NCBI GenBank assembly: GCA_021904315.1
Contig: CM038912.1
Location: 22,914,949 to 22,978,948 of the forward strand
Direction of reading: 5' to 3'
DNA length: 64,000 nucleotides
Source of the DNA: Sphagnum magellanicum
Taxonomy: Eukaryota > Streptophyta > Sphagnopsida > Sphagnales > Sphagnaceae
Every line of letters begins with the position of its first letter. Position 1 is the first letter of the stretch. Shown here piece after piece: positions 38,385-50,000 of the stretch. The notes beneath the pieces are model-generated. The model saw only the letters and a program-made list of their open reading frames with translations. It searched no databases and was not told where the DNA came from. A program made the translations under genes and the position numbers.

Positions 38385-40780
38385 AAAGCTCATATTCTAG
38401 TATCCTCTGGATGAACCCTAGAAACCTCTGGAACCTTCAAACATGGTCAACAACAGTAAGCCACTTAGATTACAGAAGAAAAACTACTATGCAATGGTGC
38501 ATGCATTAGAAACATTGATCATACACAAATGGACCAAAACTCCTTCCACCCTCAATCTAAGTGAAAGCCTTACAATGAAAACTGAAACATAACAGACCAT
38601 AATCCTCAAGAAACAAGCTAGTTTTACGTACAAACCGTGACAGTTTAAATGAAACTCTCTTGGTAACAATTCTTGTCTCCATAGCTTCTATCATTTATTC
38701 AATTGACATCTAAGCATCCATACTTGAGACAAAACCAAGCATAGACCATGTGCATAAGCTGGAGGCATCCATCTGATCTATCATCCATCTTTGTGTTCTG
38801 CAATATCAACAAAAAAGGTCAAGTTTCCAAATGTAAGTTGTAGCTATGCACCTTGTGGTTGAAATCAGTTGAGGGTGAACATCAATTGTAGCAGGCCAGT
38901 ACTCACTGACTGCCCACACTCTTTAGAGTCACATATATCCCTTCATTGCTTCAATAGTAAAGTAGAGCATTTTGCTTCAACCAGATCCATTTCAAGATTT
39001 CTAAATCCTATTTTCAGGTCATATTGTGACATCAATTCCATCCTCAAATTTTCTTTGCTTCCCTGCGTTGGTGGTCTTTGCTTGATCTCATCAGTTCATT
39101 GTCTCACTGCCCTCTGATTTAAGTCTTTCTCCCAGAGGATTATCCAGATAACATACAGAACAAGTTTTGATAGTTGCAAAAGTTGTCTAAGCATAAGGAA
39201 CTTATCTAGGAAATACACACAATTCTCCAATTGTGAAAAATGAGAACTTTCTTCATCCATCACTGATTCACCTTCCTGACCTCTTATGTACATCAGGAAA
39301 GAAAAAGGAAAAGATGCACTCCCGAATAGAGAAAGAATAGAGACTTCCAGCCTTGAAGCATTGCACAAACTGCACTGATATTAACTCCTGTTTTACTCTT
39401 CAACCAGACATAAATTGAAGTCAAGGGCTGACCTCTAAACCAACTGCGTTTTGAAATCAGACAGACTCAAACATGATACAAAAGCCTTCTTCCCTCACTA
39501 AAACTTTCCTTCCAACATGCAGATCTGATATGATGATGGTCAAGGTTTGAAAAATCCAAATAACCTGAGAGCAGACATCAGCATTCTAGAACTTTGCTAG
39601 GTTAGGGACCAATGGAAAAATGTGATGAGCTTAGTCACTTAGAAACATCTACAAGAGAAGAAAGACTGGCTGCATCAAAAAACCTTAAGCATGTGGTTTA
39701 CTATTAAACTTCCAAGTCATAGAAATGAAGGGATAATGAGGGCCATAGATTGCTTAACAGGATTGAAAGAATTATGAAGACTTCAGATTCAGACTTGAAT
39801 TCAGATAAGTGCCTTAAAGAGAATAAATCACATGGAAAACTGAATCAACATACTGCTTTTTAGAAACGAACATCCAAAGTTATTAGTACATTTCTCCATG
39901 TGTAAGTGATAGCAAATGAATGCCCTGAAATCATTTAAGGATTCTCGTGTTGAGTCTGAATTAAGCTTCTTCTCACACAAACAAAAATGCTGACCATCTG
40001 AAGTGGTACCTGGCAGCCCACAAGGCAATGCGATAGTCGTTGTAAAGTAGGTAAATGTTCCAACAACTCCACAGTGTCCAACTCCCTTGTCCTATTAGGT
40101 GACTCCTAAATGGCCAGCAAAAACCTTCCAACAATTATAGACTGCTCACAAAACCAAGCAAGCTTGTACATTATTTAGTTATACGCCCAATCCAAGAGTA
40201 AAATACTGCATGACATGACATGCTGATTCACAAACCCTGTGTCCAGTGAATCTAAAACATAGAGTTCCATGATAAGTACCTCTCAAATTCCAAGTGAAAG
40301 AGGTTGTCTCTGAAGCTTGTCAAGATAGACACCTTACTGCTACACATGCTGACTCCAAATCATATCTCAAGTCGCTCTTCCAAGTACAATGCATATGTAC
40401 ACACCCATGCTGAGTAGTCCCAGGCTGTGTATCCAAAACACCCACATTTTCATGAGAAAAGCCAACTCTGTCAACCACTCAATTCTAACAATAATTTCCA
40501 AATGGACCATGTTGTGTTCACCCTGCATGTCACATTTTCACTTTAAACCTCAGAAGTAATTGCCAAGAAGACACAGTAAACACCAATTTTACAATATGCT
40601 AAATGTAAAATGTTGCACAATGAAAACCATCATAATCACCATGATTGGGATTGGGATGTGCTTCAGCATTATCAACTTCATATGTGTATAGTAGATAATT
40701 TTGTGCTTAAGTCACTCTACAAGACTGGGAAAAGAGAAGTGCTCTGGAACCTAAATAATGTATTAGTGTAGTAAACATGG
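38385..40780. other. Non-coding part of the right arm
   Basis: No gene is supported. Most of 38385-40015 matches the left arm in reverse complement. The segment 40020-40780 has no counterpart there. The frame at 38869-39117 is not preserved in the other arm. Confidence 0.5.
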
Positions 40781-40794
40781 TGCAAGTATGGTGT

Positions 40795-41895
40795 ATGATG
40801 AAGTTTGCCAATCTAAGAGAGAAGACTATGCTTTTGTTGACAGCATTGATAATGTGCTTCACACTATGATAGCAGTCAACACAAGTCTTGCCTTAGGCCA
40901 GCTTCAATGCAGTGTAATTTTTTGCATTGTGGTTTTCCAGACTAATTGAATTTTACAGTAGTAACTGGCTGTAATTTTGTGTAGGAATCCCCAAAAAAAC
41001 ATGAGAAATAGTTCCCAAAATGTCAAAGAGCTTCCTTTTGGAGGCCCATACATTGCAAGCATGCCCTTCCAAGGGATGCCATTATGCATGGCCATTTTGT
41101 TGACTGTTCAATCTACTTGCATCCTCTATGCTTCCACATTCACATACATGTCAATTAGGCTACTACCAATAATGACATCAGAGTCACAATGTCTTTGCCC
41201 AATTTGATCATGAACACTCATGCTCTTCTTCAAGTGCGCCAACACTAACGCAGGCAACCACAAGGAGGTGACATTGCCTGGCCCCTCTCCTTCCTGTTGC
41301 AGTTGGAAACAAAGTCCTATTGTGCCTCCTGCCTTCTTACACAATGCACATAGGCCTGCAACTTCATGGCACTCCAACACATGGCAACACTTGTGGACTT
41401 CTTGATGAACACTCTTGTTCCATCCTCCATACTTCCAGCTTTGACATCTTAAAATCAGACAGATCTTGTCAGAAACTACTATCCACATCTAGGTATCAGA
41501 CTGACAACCAAATTGAGCAATCTGAGTGTGAACATGCCTGCTGTAAGTGTGGTTGCACTAGCACAAGTGTTAACAGTGACCCCCACCAACATGACAGTCC
41601 AGCTCCTGCCTATCCTCATCTATAGAGAGAGTTGCACACATCTCAGACATCCTACAGTCATGGCACTCCAACAGACCACACTGTGTATATGCATCTAATT
41701 GAATTTGAACACTTGACATGAGTCCTCTGTGCTCCCACAATTGGCATATGTGTAAATGGGACTCCTAACTGTAAACACATTAGGTTCACAATTGCTGATG
41801 CTAAACATGCCTGCCTTCTGAACAGAGCTGCCATGCATTTGGGACCCCAATCAAGCTTTGTACACCCTAGATCATTACTCATGCATTGTTGCTCC
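40795..41895 (-). pseudogene. PPR-DYW organelle RNA-editing factor pseudogene
   Basis: Broken minus-strand frames keep the pattern of PLS/DYW-type pentatricopeptide proteins, which bind organelle RNA; DYW domains deaminate C to U. Visible pieces include EGPGNVTSLWLPALVLAHL, then IGSSLIDMY (about 41145), and GIPWKGMLAMYG (about 41070). Near 40795-40895 CVDCYHSVKHIINAV plus a His-His pair matches the arrangement of the zinc-binding CxDCH part of a DYW domain. Stops and frame changes separate the pieces, and the C-terminal Asp-Tyr-Trp is not intact. It starts directly downstream of the ROCO stop codon on the same strand. The left arm keeps only the upstream part. Confidence 0.75.
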
Positions 41896-41902
41896 ACAAG
41901 CT

Positions 41903-44900
41903 TTAGCCAGAATGAACTTCTCGCAGAGATTTGTCATTCAACCCTATTGCCTTGTGTTTGCCACACACCCATGCAACTTGGCCATTGCATCGCCCTGTGT
42001 ACACAACCTTGTGCAAATCAAAAGTTTCTGCAATGTCTGGGACTTGCTTCATGGTATCCACCAACCATTTCTCTGCAACTTCCTTCCCAACTAGCCTCGA
42101 AACAGATGCATCATCACACCCTATCATGGTGGGTAGCTGGGCGGGGATTACTATGGCAGCTCCACCAAGAATCCCTGAGCCAACCTTCAGCATGGGAACT
42201 TGTGCAGCAAGCCCAGTAGTGAGTTGTGCCCCAACCTTGAGAAGAATTGACAGTATTTGTAACCCTTTATCAAGAAGTGGCCGAATTTTATGAAATGTCT
42301 CACTTTCAAGCATCACCTCAAACCCTTTCTGCCCCTCCACATCATGAATTCCATCTATGTGTTCACACAACAGATGCAATTGTGCACTATGAAGCCCAGG
42401 AATGAAGCACGTCACCAATTTCCCAAACGAAATCATACCCTCTTTGCGAACACAATAAGCAAGCCGTGGGATGTTTCGTTGTTGAAACTGCACTGTGAAC
42501 TCCATCAGAGCATCAACCTTCTTGCATAATTCATGCTGGAGTTCTCTTTCAGCCATTTTCATTTGAGCACACTCCTCCTTGAAAGATGCAATGATCCTAT
42601 CTCCCACAGCCTCTTGGTGTTGGAGTAAAAGGTTGAAACCTCTCTCCATATTCTCCATTGTAGCGTCATGATAACCTGATAGGGTGCGTCTCAATGGAGC
42701 TGTAACACGAAAAACATCAGAGGTGACTGCAGTATCTTCATCTTCACCCAAGATCTCAGGTGGTGCTTTAACATCATTCAGCTTAAAGGAAACTTCTTCA
42801 AGTTCAGACCACCGCCATTCCATGAAATTTGTTGTACCTTGCTCTCCTAGTAACTCCACAGCAAGGTCATGGCCAGAGCCAAGGACAACAATTGGACTGT
42901 CTGAATTGTTAGCCCCTTTCTCTATCACCGCCTTCCATGTGTACTTATGGTTCATGTTGCAACCAACCATGAGCAATTCCTGTTTCAATGTCTCTGTTGC
43001 CACTGCTTGATCCTTCCTGAATATTTTGGCACCATAGTGACAAGCGTGAGAAATAAAGTACAAGTCGTCACTTGCATAGAATGGACAAAGAAAAAGTATT
43101 AGAAGAATTTCACCACAACTTTTTGGATCTTTTGGAGTAGTTGTGCAAACCTACCTGTATTTCAATAAGGTTAGCTCTTGTACACATTGTGGGCGTAAAA
43201 TACTCTCAACAAGCCACACTCCTCGACAACCATCAGAGGAAGCGCAGTATTGGTATATGGTCTTCAAAATGTCTTCCTCTATGATTTTCAATGTTTCACT
43301 GTGGTTTAAGGAAGAGCGCACAAGCACATCAATGTAGTAGCCCACATCCCCACTGGATTCCACCAAAACTTCAACACCTTTGAAGTTCAAAATGATCAAA
43401 CCCTTATCCAATTTGTAGTCTGCACTGAGACTACCATTTGCATAGAATGTATTATGCAACACCACCTTTCAAGAAAAGACAAGGGATTTGGAATCAATTC
43501 TCCATTGGTCATAATTGCAACTTGACACCCCTAATATATGATTTTGTCATATATATGATCATCTATCAACAAAACCATGTAAATTACCAAATAAAGCAAG
43601 TACCATTTTACCACTATGAAAGAAAAAAATCAGTTGTCTGATCACTTCAAGATCATACTACATAGTTTGAGAGATGTAGACAAAAAAAGAGAGCTCATAG
43701 CTTACTTGAAGTTGAGGGAAAAACCCTGGAGTAAGGAATGTGTGGAATGGATTGTTGCATTCAAGCCTACGGCCAACAAAGATGGGTTTAACAGGTGCTT
43801 GAGAAGTAGGAATTGGCCAAACCAACTTGCGCTTGCCTTCAGCAATAGCTGCTCTCTCCGTTGCAGAAAAAATTGCATCAAGTATGGCTGGAATGAAAAT
43901 GCCTGCATCCAAGTTTCCTGGATCTTTCTCATAGCAAATGTTGAGCTTGAGCATCAAATGCATGAGGTCTGCAGGCTGAAGATGTATGTCCCAACCTCCT
44001 GAGAGGATATTCTTTGTGGCCAATGACAAGGATTGATTCAAAATGTGTTGCATGTACTCCTTGGTGGCAAACCCCTTCTCAGTCATGTGTTGGATGCCTC
44101 TGAAATTGATGACAAATCCCATTATGTTGTGACAAAACCAACGAGGATTGACAACAATGAATTCCAAACCTTGGAAGTAGATTATGTCTCCCATATTGTG
44201 CAAATGTGCAGCTAAAGCTTTGCACTTTCTTTCCACTACATCAAGTTGAGAACTTTCTCCCATCCCCTTCGGCAAAATTTCATTGCAAAGCTCAGAAAAG
44301 GTGCTCCAACTTATTATGGGTTGATTTGGATGCCCTCTTATTTGATTAGAAAGGAGGAGTCGCATAGCTAAACACTCTGGAAATACTTGTGTTCTTGACA
44401 GTAAATACCTTGAACTCTTCAACACAAAGTCAAGAACTGGGGTCACATGGTCTGATGACCGGGCATTCACTGCATAGATATCAGTAAAAATTTGGACAAC
44501 ATTTTGGAATTGTTCACGCAACTCATCCACCACATGCTTTGCCCATTCAACAAGGCCACCATCAAGGTCTCTATCAGCATGTGTCAATATGACAAGCAAT
44601 CGAGGTAGAAAAGCTGTTGAAGTTGGAGTTTTTGATGCTATGAATTGAAGCCAATATGTGAGGTCATCCTCAAACTCCTTTAACTCTTTTCGACTATGCT
44701 TTTTCTCGCCCCTGTTTGTTTGCCTTGTAGGATCAAACACAAACAAGAAAGAGCAAGGATTCACAAAATCAGCAAAATTCGGCATCATGTAGTCGTGAAA
44801 TGCATGAAACTCCTCTTGCCCTGCTAGATCCCAAATGGAGACAACGATACCGCCATCCTCCACCACAGAGATTTCGATGCCTCTGGTGCGCTCATCTTGC

Positions 44901-46454
44901 TTTTCACCAAACAAGGCTCCCTTGATCCCCATCTGGTTGAATGCAAGAAATGGCTTCCACATTTTACTGTGATGGCGTGCAACATTACTTTGCACCAATG
45001 ATCGTCGTAGCGCAGTTTTCCCTGCAAAGGAATGCCACTTGTTTTCTCCATTCAACAAGACATTCCACTGACAGGTTTACCCCTTTACTAAATCATGAAC
45101 ATAGTGCACAACCATAGAGGAAAAAGTGGAGGTTTGAGGAAACATCTCTGATATCCACAGATTTTATGAAGGAAACCCCTAGATTTGATGTCAAAAAGAG
45201 CTAGACTAAAAAGAACAATCACTTGCCTGCTCGTGGAGGGCCACAAAGGAACACTCTAGCGCCTTTAGAGCTGACCAGAGATGGATTCCAATTCTTGACA
45301 AACTCTGCATTCCGATCGAGCTCCAGCTGAATGATAGAAAACCTGTAGTCAACCCTAGACAAGGGAGTGTTCTGCAAGTTCAGGTGCAGCCAAGGTCTGG
45401 TGTTCAAGCAGTTTAGAATTGCGTCATAAACATGTTGAAACCCCTCGACAGCAGAGCATCCAGACAAGTCAAGCAATCTGAGCGTGTTGTTTCCTTCAAG
45501 TGCATCAAGCAAATAGACAATGTCCTTTGGACCGAACTGAACATAGTAGTTGGAATCAGAATGTATTAACAGCTCCCTTATTGTCCGGTTCTTGCAAAGC
45601 ATATTTGCAAGAACCTGAAGCTCTTCTGAGTTGCACACAGTGAGCTGTAATTTTGTGAGTGTGTTATTAGCCTGCTTGCCTGTAGTTGCATCACCACAAA
45701 ACGGTGAAAGGACATGTGATAAAGTCTCTCTACCAAGGCGTGTCCTACCGAGGAGGGTGAGTGCTGTGAGGGTGCAATTTTTCTGCAACATTGAGCTCGC
45801 ATGCGGAGCCCAACTTCTATTTGCTATCCCGATTCTTAGATCCAAGCAGTTCATCTTTGTGTTCTCCTCCAGCATCTTAAAAATACTCTCGATATTCTCT
45901 AGTTCCCCCAAAAAGGAGTCTACAGTTAATTGCTCCAGTGTACTGTGTGATTGCAAGACTCTTGCAAGATCAGCAAGATCCCAACAGTTGCCAAGTGAAT
46001 TGACAATCTGTAGATGTTTTAGTGTTTTATTTTTCCCAAGCATGCGTCCTACTACTTGAGACATTCGATCAGTGATAACTGTGCGGACCGTCAAACTCTC
46101 CAGGACTTCATTAGATTGCAGACGCTTGCATAGCTCGCCCACCATGAGGAAGTCGGAGCAAAAGCTTACGTCGAGAGCCTTCAAACTTTTGCTTTTGCCA
46201 AGAACATTTGTAAGTTCAAGTTTTAAGTTGTCAGGAACAATGACTGACCGAAAAACCTTTTTCGGCCCTTCCAAGATTATAGGATATGCATCTTCATATC
46301 TTGGAAGGGCCAACGGACGATTCAACTGCCCATAATTTTGGATGTCCAGCTTCAGCGTCTGTAAGGTGCAGTCCGGTGATGCGAGCTCCGATATCAGAAG
46401 CTTGACGTCTATTTCGCTTCTGATCACCCTCCGATGCAAATCAGGCGTTTCCAT
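41903..46454 (-). CDS. LRR-ROC-COR (ROCO family) GTPase, 4 exons
   Basis: ROCO proteins are large Ras-like GTPases in which the ROC G domain is always followed by COR. Proposed exons on the minus strand are 46454-45227, 45021-43706, 43465-43155 and 43070-41903, giving 1340 residues. Residues about 60-390 form ribonuclease-inhibitor-like LRRs. The P-loop GPPRAGKT (405-412) is split by intron 1 inside Gly410. That intron begins GC (GCAAGT) and ends AG; any GT choice breaks the frame. The switch motif WDLAGQ is at 473-478. THAD (556-559) stands where NKxD is usual. COR follows from about 600 and extends through exon 3. The C-terminal 450 residues include a helical, Glu/Lys-rich stretch and no kinase domain. 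The other introns are GT-AG. Its decayed paralogue lies in the inverted left arm. The partner and substrate are unknown. Confidence 0.87.
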
Positions 46455-46514
46455 GTCTTCTCCCGAAAGACACAGAACCGACAGTCACGGCTGGAACATG
46501 AACAAAAAGTTGGA

Positions 46515-46860
46515 TATCTGAACACCCTCAAAAGATTCCGCGAATTATGTAAACAAACTAGTGTATCAAAAGCAGAGCCTACCACAAATGCATACATTCC
46601 CGGCTTCTAACTACTCTTGGCTAAAATAGCTGATTGCGTCCTTCTCTTGCTCACTCGTGTACTCCCAGTCAAGTGAGAACATCATTGGAGCTCTATCTGA
46701 ACACCCTAGAAAACTTCCGCAACCTATACAAGCAAACTAGTGTATCACAAGCAGAGCCTACCACAATCCGGCTTCTACTCTTGGCTAAAATAGTTGATTG
46801 TGCATCCTTCTCTTCCTCACTTTTGTGTACTCTTGTCGAGTGAGGACATTGTTGGAGCCC
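46515..46860. repeat. Tandem duplication upstream of the ROCO gene, unit about 175 bp
   Basis: Two adjacent copies (about 46518-46692 and 46693-46860) share CTGAACACCCT, ACAAACTAGTGTATCA or its GCAAACTAG variant, AGCAGAGCCTACCACAA and CTCTTGGCTAAAATAG. They lie just upstream of the ROCO start codon, so they may be in its promoter or leader. Confidence 0.85.
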
Positions 46861-48553
46861 AGGTAGCTTGAAAACAGCGACAGGCAGGCAGACTTCGTCG
46901 TGGTTCCTGCACAACCACTTAAATTGGAGATTCCATCTAGTGGCCCACTGGTGTACCGTGTGCAACCTCCATCACCATTATTGATCGTCTCCCACTTGTT
47001 GGCTCCGCCTGTAACAATGTAGTTTCCCACTACTACTATATTGTCAACTTGCTGACTCAAAGGATGTCGTAGTGCCCACCACTATTTTGTCCGTTCGTCG
47101 GCCGTGCCTATGACGATGTAGTTTCCATTTGGAAAGACCTGCGCCGAATTTTCAAGTTTAGTCGGAGAGCACCTTACAGAGCAGCCTCTTTTTCCCTGGC
47201 GATGTAACTATCGCCAGAAAGAAAAAAAATTAATTGGAAATCCCAAAAATAAGTGATTTTGGAGGTTTTCAGTCGCCAGAAGTGACCCAAAAAAACAGTA
47301 AAACGTGCCAACTTCCAAGTTCATATATGTGGTTTTCAGCCACACATATAGAAGGAGGATTAAAGATTTGCGCTTCATTTCTGGATTATAGTTTATAGCC
47401 AGGTCTGACTAAATCTTCCTAGGGATGATCACCACTTTTCGTACATCTGCCAAACAATGGTTGCCACTTTAGCTGCAAACAGAAATTCCTAAAGAAAACA
47501 CTGTTACAGAGCGTATTTTTTCTTCTGCTGGTAGTAATGTCCCAAAGTCGCCATATTTTGAGGGAAAAACAACGGAAATCGTCATATTTGTACAACAACT
47601 TCCAGTAGCCAAATTTGGCTAAGTCTTCTTGTGGATGATGGCCATCCCACCTACCTCACAAAACTGAATATGAAAAATTCCATGTCAAGGGGTCGATTGG
47701 CCAATGAATTTTTTTGGTTACTAGTCTGTAAACCCATTTTGCAAGCAAAATGATCAAATAAGCAAAAGACTAAAGTGTTATGTATCAAAGTCCATTTTGT
47801 CCACTTCTACCCATCAAATGGATGCTGTGTAAAAACGCACTCTTTTTTTTCACAACTTGTGTGTGTATATTGTGTGTGTGTGTGTTTTATTTTTTTCACA
47901 CACACCAAAGGCCAAACCCCAAAACCTTTTTTTTCTTTTGGGGGTGGGTGGGGACATCATTTGCAAGAGAGATAGATGATGGGTATATTTGCTTTTAATA
48001 GTATATACAAGCTACTACTACCTTGGCAGTTTTCCACACTAATTTTTTTTTTTTTCAGAAATGTTGAAATTTTCAAAAAAAAAAAAATTCCCCCAAGTAA
48101 CAAAAAAATTCTGAAAGAAAATATTGAACATTCAAGAAAATTCTATTTGGTTGGAATGATTTTTCAATTTATTTATTTATTTATTTATTTAACAAACATT
48201 TTTTGAAGCTTGCTATCAAGGTATGTTCTTTCTTTTTTTAATAAATTAATTATTTGACAAACATTGGTTCAACCTGCCAAGGTATTACAATATATGATAT
48301 TATTATTAGATGCAAGTATAAACCCCCCCCTCCCCCCCCCCCCCCAAAAAAACAATTGGGGGGGGGGGGGGTATCCTAGAAAAAATCTGCCTATACAAAG
48401 TTCTTTTTTTTTTAATTGGGGTCAATAAGTGAATGCAACTTGTAGTCTTGCCTAATAAAAGGCATAGTTGACCCAAAAAAGGCATCCCACCCACCCCCAA
48501 AGTTTAAAAAATAATAAATGATGGTTCGTAAGAACATTCCATTTGAGCTCAAT
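46861..48553. other. Intergenic region, no gene seen
   Basis: No coding frame is supported. It contains a repeat with TAGCCAAATTTGGCTA (47606-47621) resembling the left edge of the window. TG/AC and poly-T/A runs lie at 47830-48090, and an (ATTT)n stretch near 48165-48192. Confidence 0.5.
48323..48371. repeat. Poly-C / poly-G foldback
   Basis: A C tract (48323-48345, one T) and a G tract (48358-48371) flank an A-rich, 12-base middle. They can pair as a hairpin and either strand could form quadruplexes. Length calls in such tracts are unreliable. Confidence 0.85.
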
Positions 48554-48727
48554 GTGAATTAAAAATAGCAATCTCCCATGGAGATATCAACCGCACTTTG
48601 GCTGGGGGCTCTCAAAGGACCAAGGGAAGGGAGGGGGGGATGTGGATTAAAAATAGCAATCTCCCATGGAGATATCAACTGCCTCTTGCTTTGGCTGGGG
48701 GCTTTCAAAGGACCAAGGGGAGGAGAG
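48554..48727. repeat. Tandem duplication, unit 87 bp
   Basis: Copies begin at 48554 and 48641 and share AATAGCAATCTCCCATGGAG, TTTGGCTGGGGGCT and TCAAAGGACCAAGGG. The copies differ by a few bases and a short insertion. Confidence 0.9.
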
Positions 48728-48759
48728 GGGAGGGGAGAGAGAGAGAGATTTTTTTCATT

Positions 48760-50000
48760 TTTCTCAACTTCCCAATGTGTTCACACTATGTTCCTTTCAA
48801 GTTCTCAATGGGTTTTCAACATTTTTTCCATATCTCCTCACTTTTATATGCCTTGAAAAATGGTGTCCTCTTTTCACCTATATAGGTGAGCCAAAGGGGA
48901 GGAACTGTACAGTTCAAAATAGAGCCTTTTGTTTTGGGGAGTCTCCATTATTTTATTTTTTTGGAGTGATGGGCCAATCAAATTGGCACGTTGCCTCAAA
49001 AAAATTGAGAGGCACCTCATTTAATAAATAAGAGAGGTGACTATTTCCTCAAATTTATTTCCCTGTCATTAGCCTAGACCAAAAAAGTAACTAACAGTTT
49101 TGAAAATAGAAATTGAGTTTTGGAAATAAAAATTGCATGTAGCCAATGGGAAAGTGCAGCATCCACTCAAGTGTCGCAGCTTTTTAATTTGGGTTTTGGG
49201 GGCAAGGGGGAGGGGGGAGAAGGTTTTTTTTTCATGAGTTGCTAATATGTTCCTACCATGCTCCCAAGTTGTTCCCCAAGTTTTCAATGTGTTCCCCAAG
49301 GGTGTTCCCAATAACACCTAATATCAAACCCATATGTTTTGCCCAAAATCCTCCCCTTCTCACCTATATAGGCGAGGTGTTCGTTGCGAGGGGTAATAGC
49401 CCAAGCGAAAAATTGTGATGAACCTCTTTTTGAGGAGAGAAATTTCATCCAATCAATGAGAAATGCAATCGTGCTTTCAGGGTGCCTTGGATTTTTTCTT
49501 TTTAAGTTTTGGGTTTAGGGTTGGGAGGTTGTAGGTTGGAGGGGAGGTTTTTTATTTCAAATGTATTTGGTGTGGAGAGTGGACTGTCAAGAGTGGACAA
49601 TAGACTTTCCATGCAAGTTTTATGGAGGGGGGAGGGGCGAGAGGGGAAGATTTATTTTCCTTTCAGCCAATAGGAGGGTTCAAGGTGCCTTGCTTTTATT
49701 CTTTTTAAGTTAAGAGGGGACAGGGGGAAAAAAAAATTCAGTTTTCTCTATTTCCTAATGTATTCCCACGATGTTCCCTTTAAGTTCTTCATGGGTTTTC
49801 ACAATGTTCCCTAAGTTCACAATGTGTTCCCCAACATGTTCTCCATATAAGTACCTCACTTTTAGCCCATATGCTTTGGCACTTTCACCTATATAGGTGG
49901 GCCCAAGGGGAAGAACTATATACATCAAAACAGAACCTTCTATTTTGAGGAGGCTCCATAGTTTCATTTTTTTGGGAGCAATGGGCCAATCAAATTGGTT
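48760..50000 (+). repeat. Cluster of three dispersed repeat copies with a CACCTATATAGGTG core
   Basis: Three imperfect copies lie in direct order. Each has 'GTTCCC' phrases and then the 14-bp palindrome CACCTATATAGGTG: 48875-48888 and 49886-49899 perfect, 49361-49374 with one change. Two copies continue with AAGGGGA, a GAACCTT/GAGCCTT block and AATGGGCCAATCAAATTGG (near 48968 and 49980). They are probably fragments of one non-autonomous mobile family. No coding capacity is visible. Confidence 0.65.

Larger units (their letters stand above)
38385..46265 (-). repeat. Right arm of the large inverted duplication
   Basis: On the minus strand this repeats the order of the left arm (about 6290-12085): ROCO gene, PPR gene remnant, then non-coding sequence. 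The match begins inside the ROCO first exon (about residue 65), so the first roughly 190 coding bases are not duplicated. The arm carries a segment of about 1.2 kb (40020-41260), with the PPR C-terminus, that is missing from the left arm. End points are by eye. Confidence 0.85.

Noticed and set aside
41931-42529. Plus-strand frames of 79-128 codons
   Set aside because: They are antisense shadows of exon 4 of the ROCO gene.
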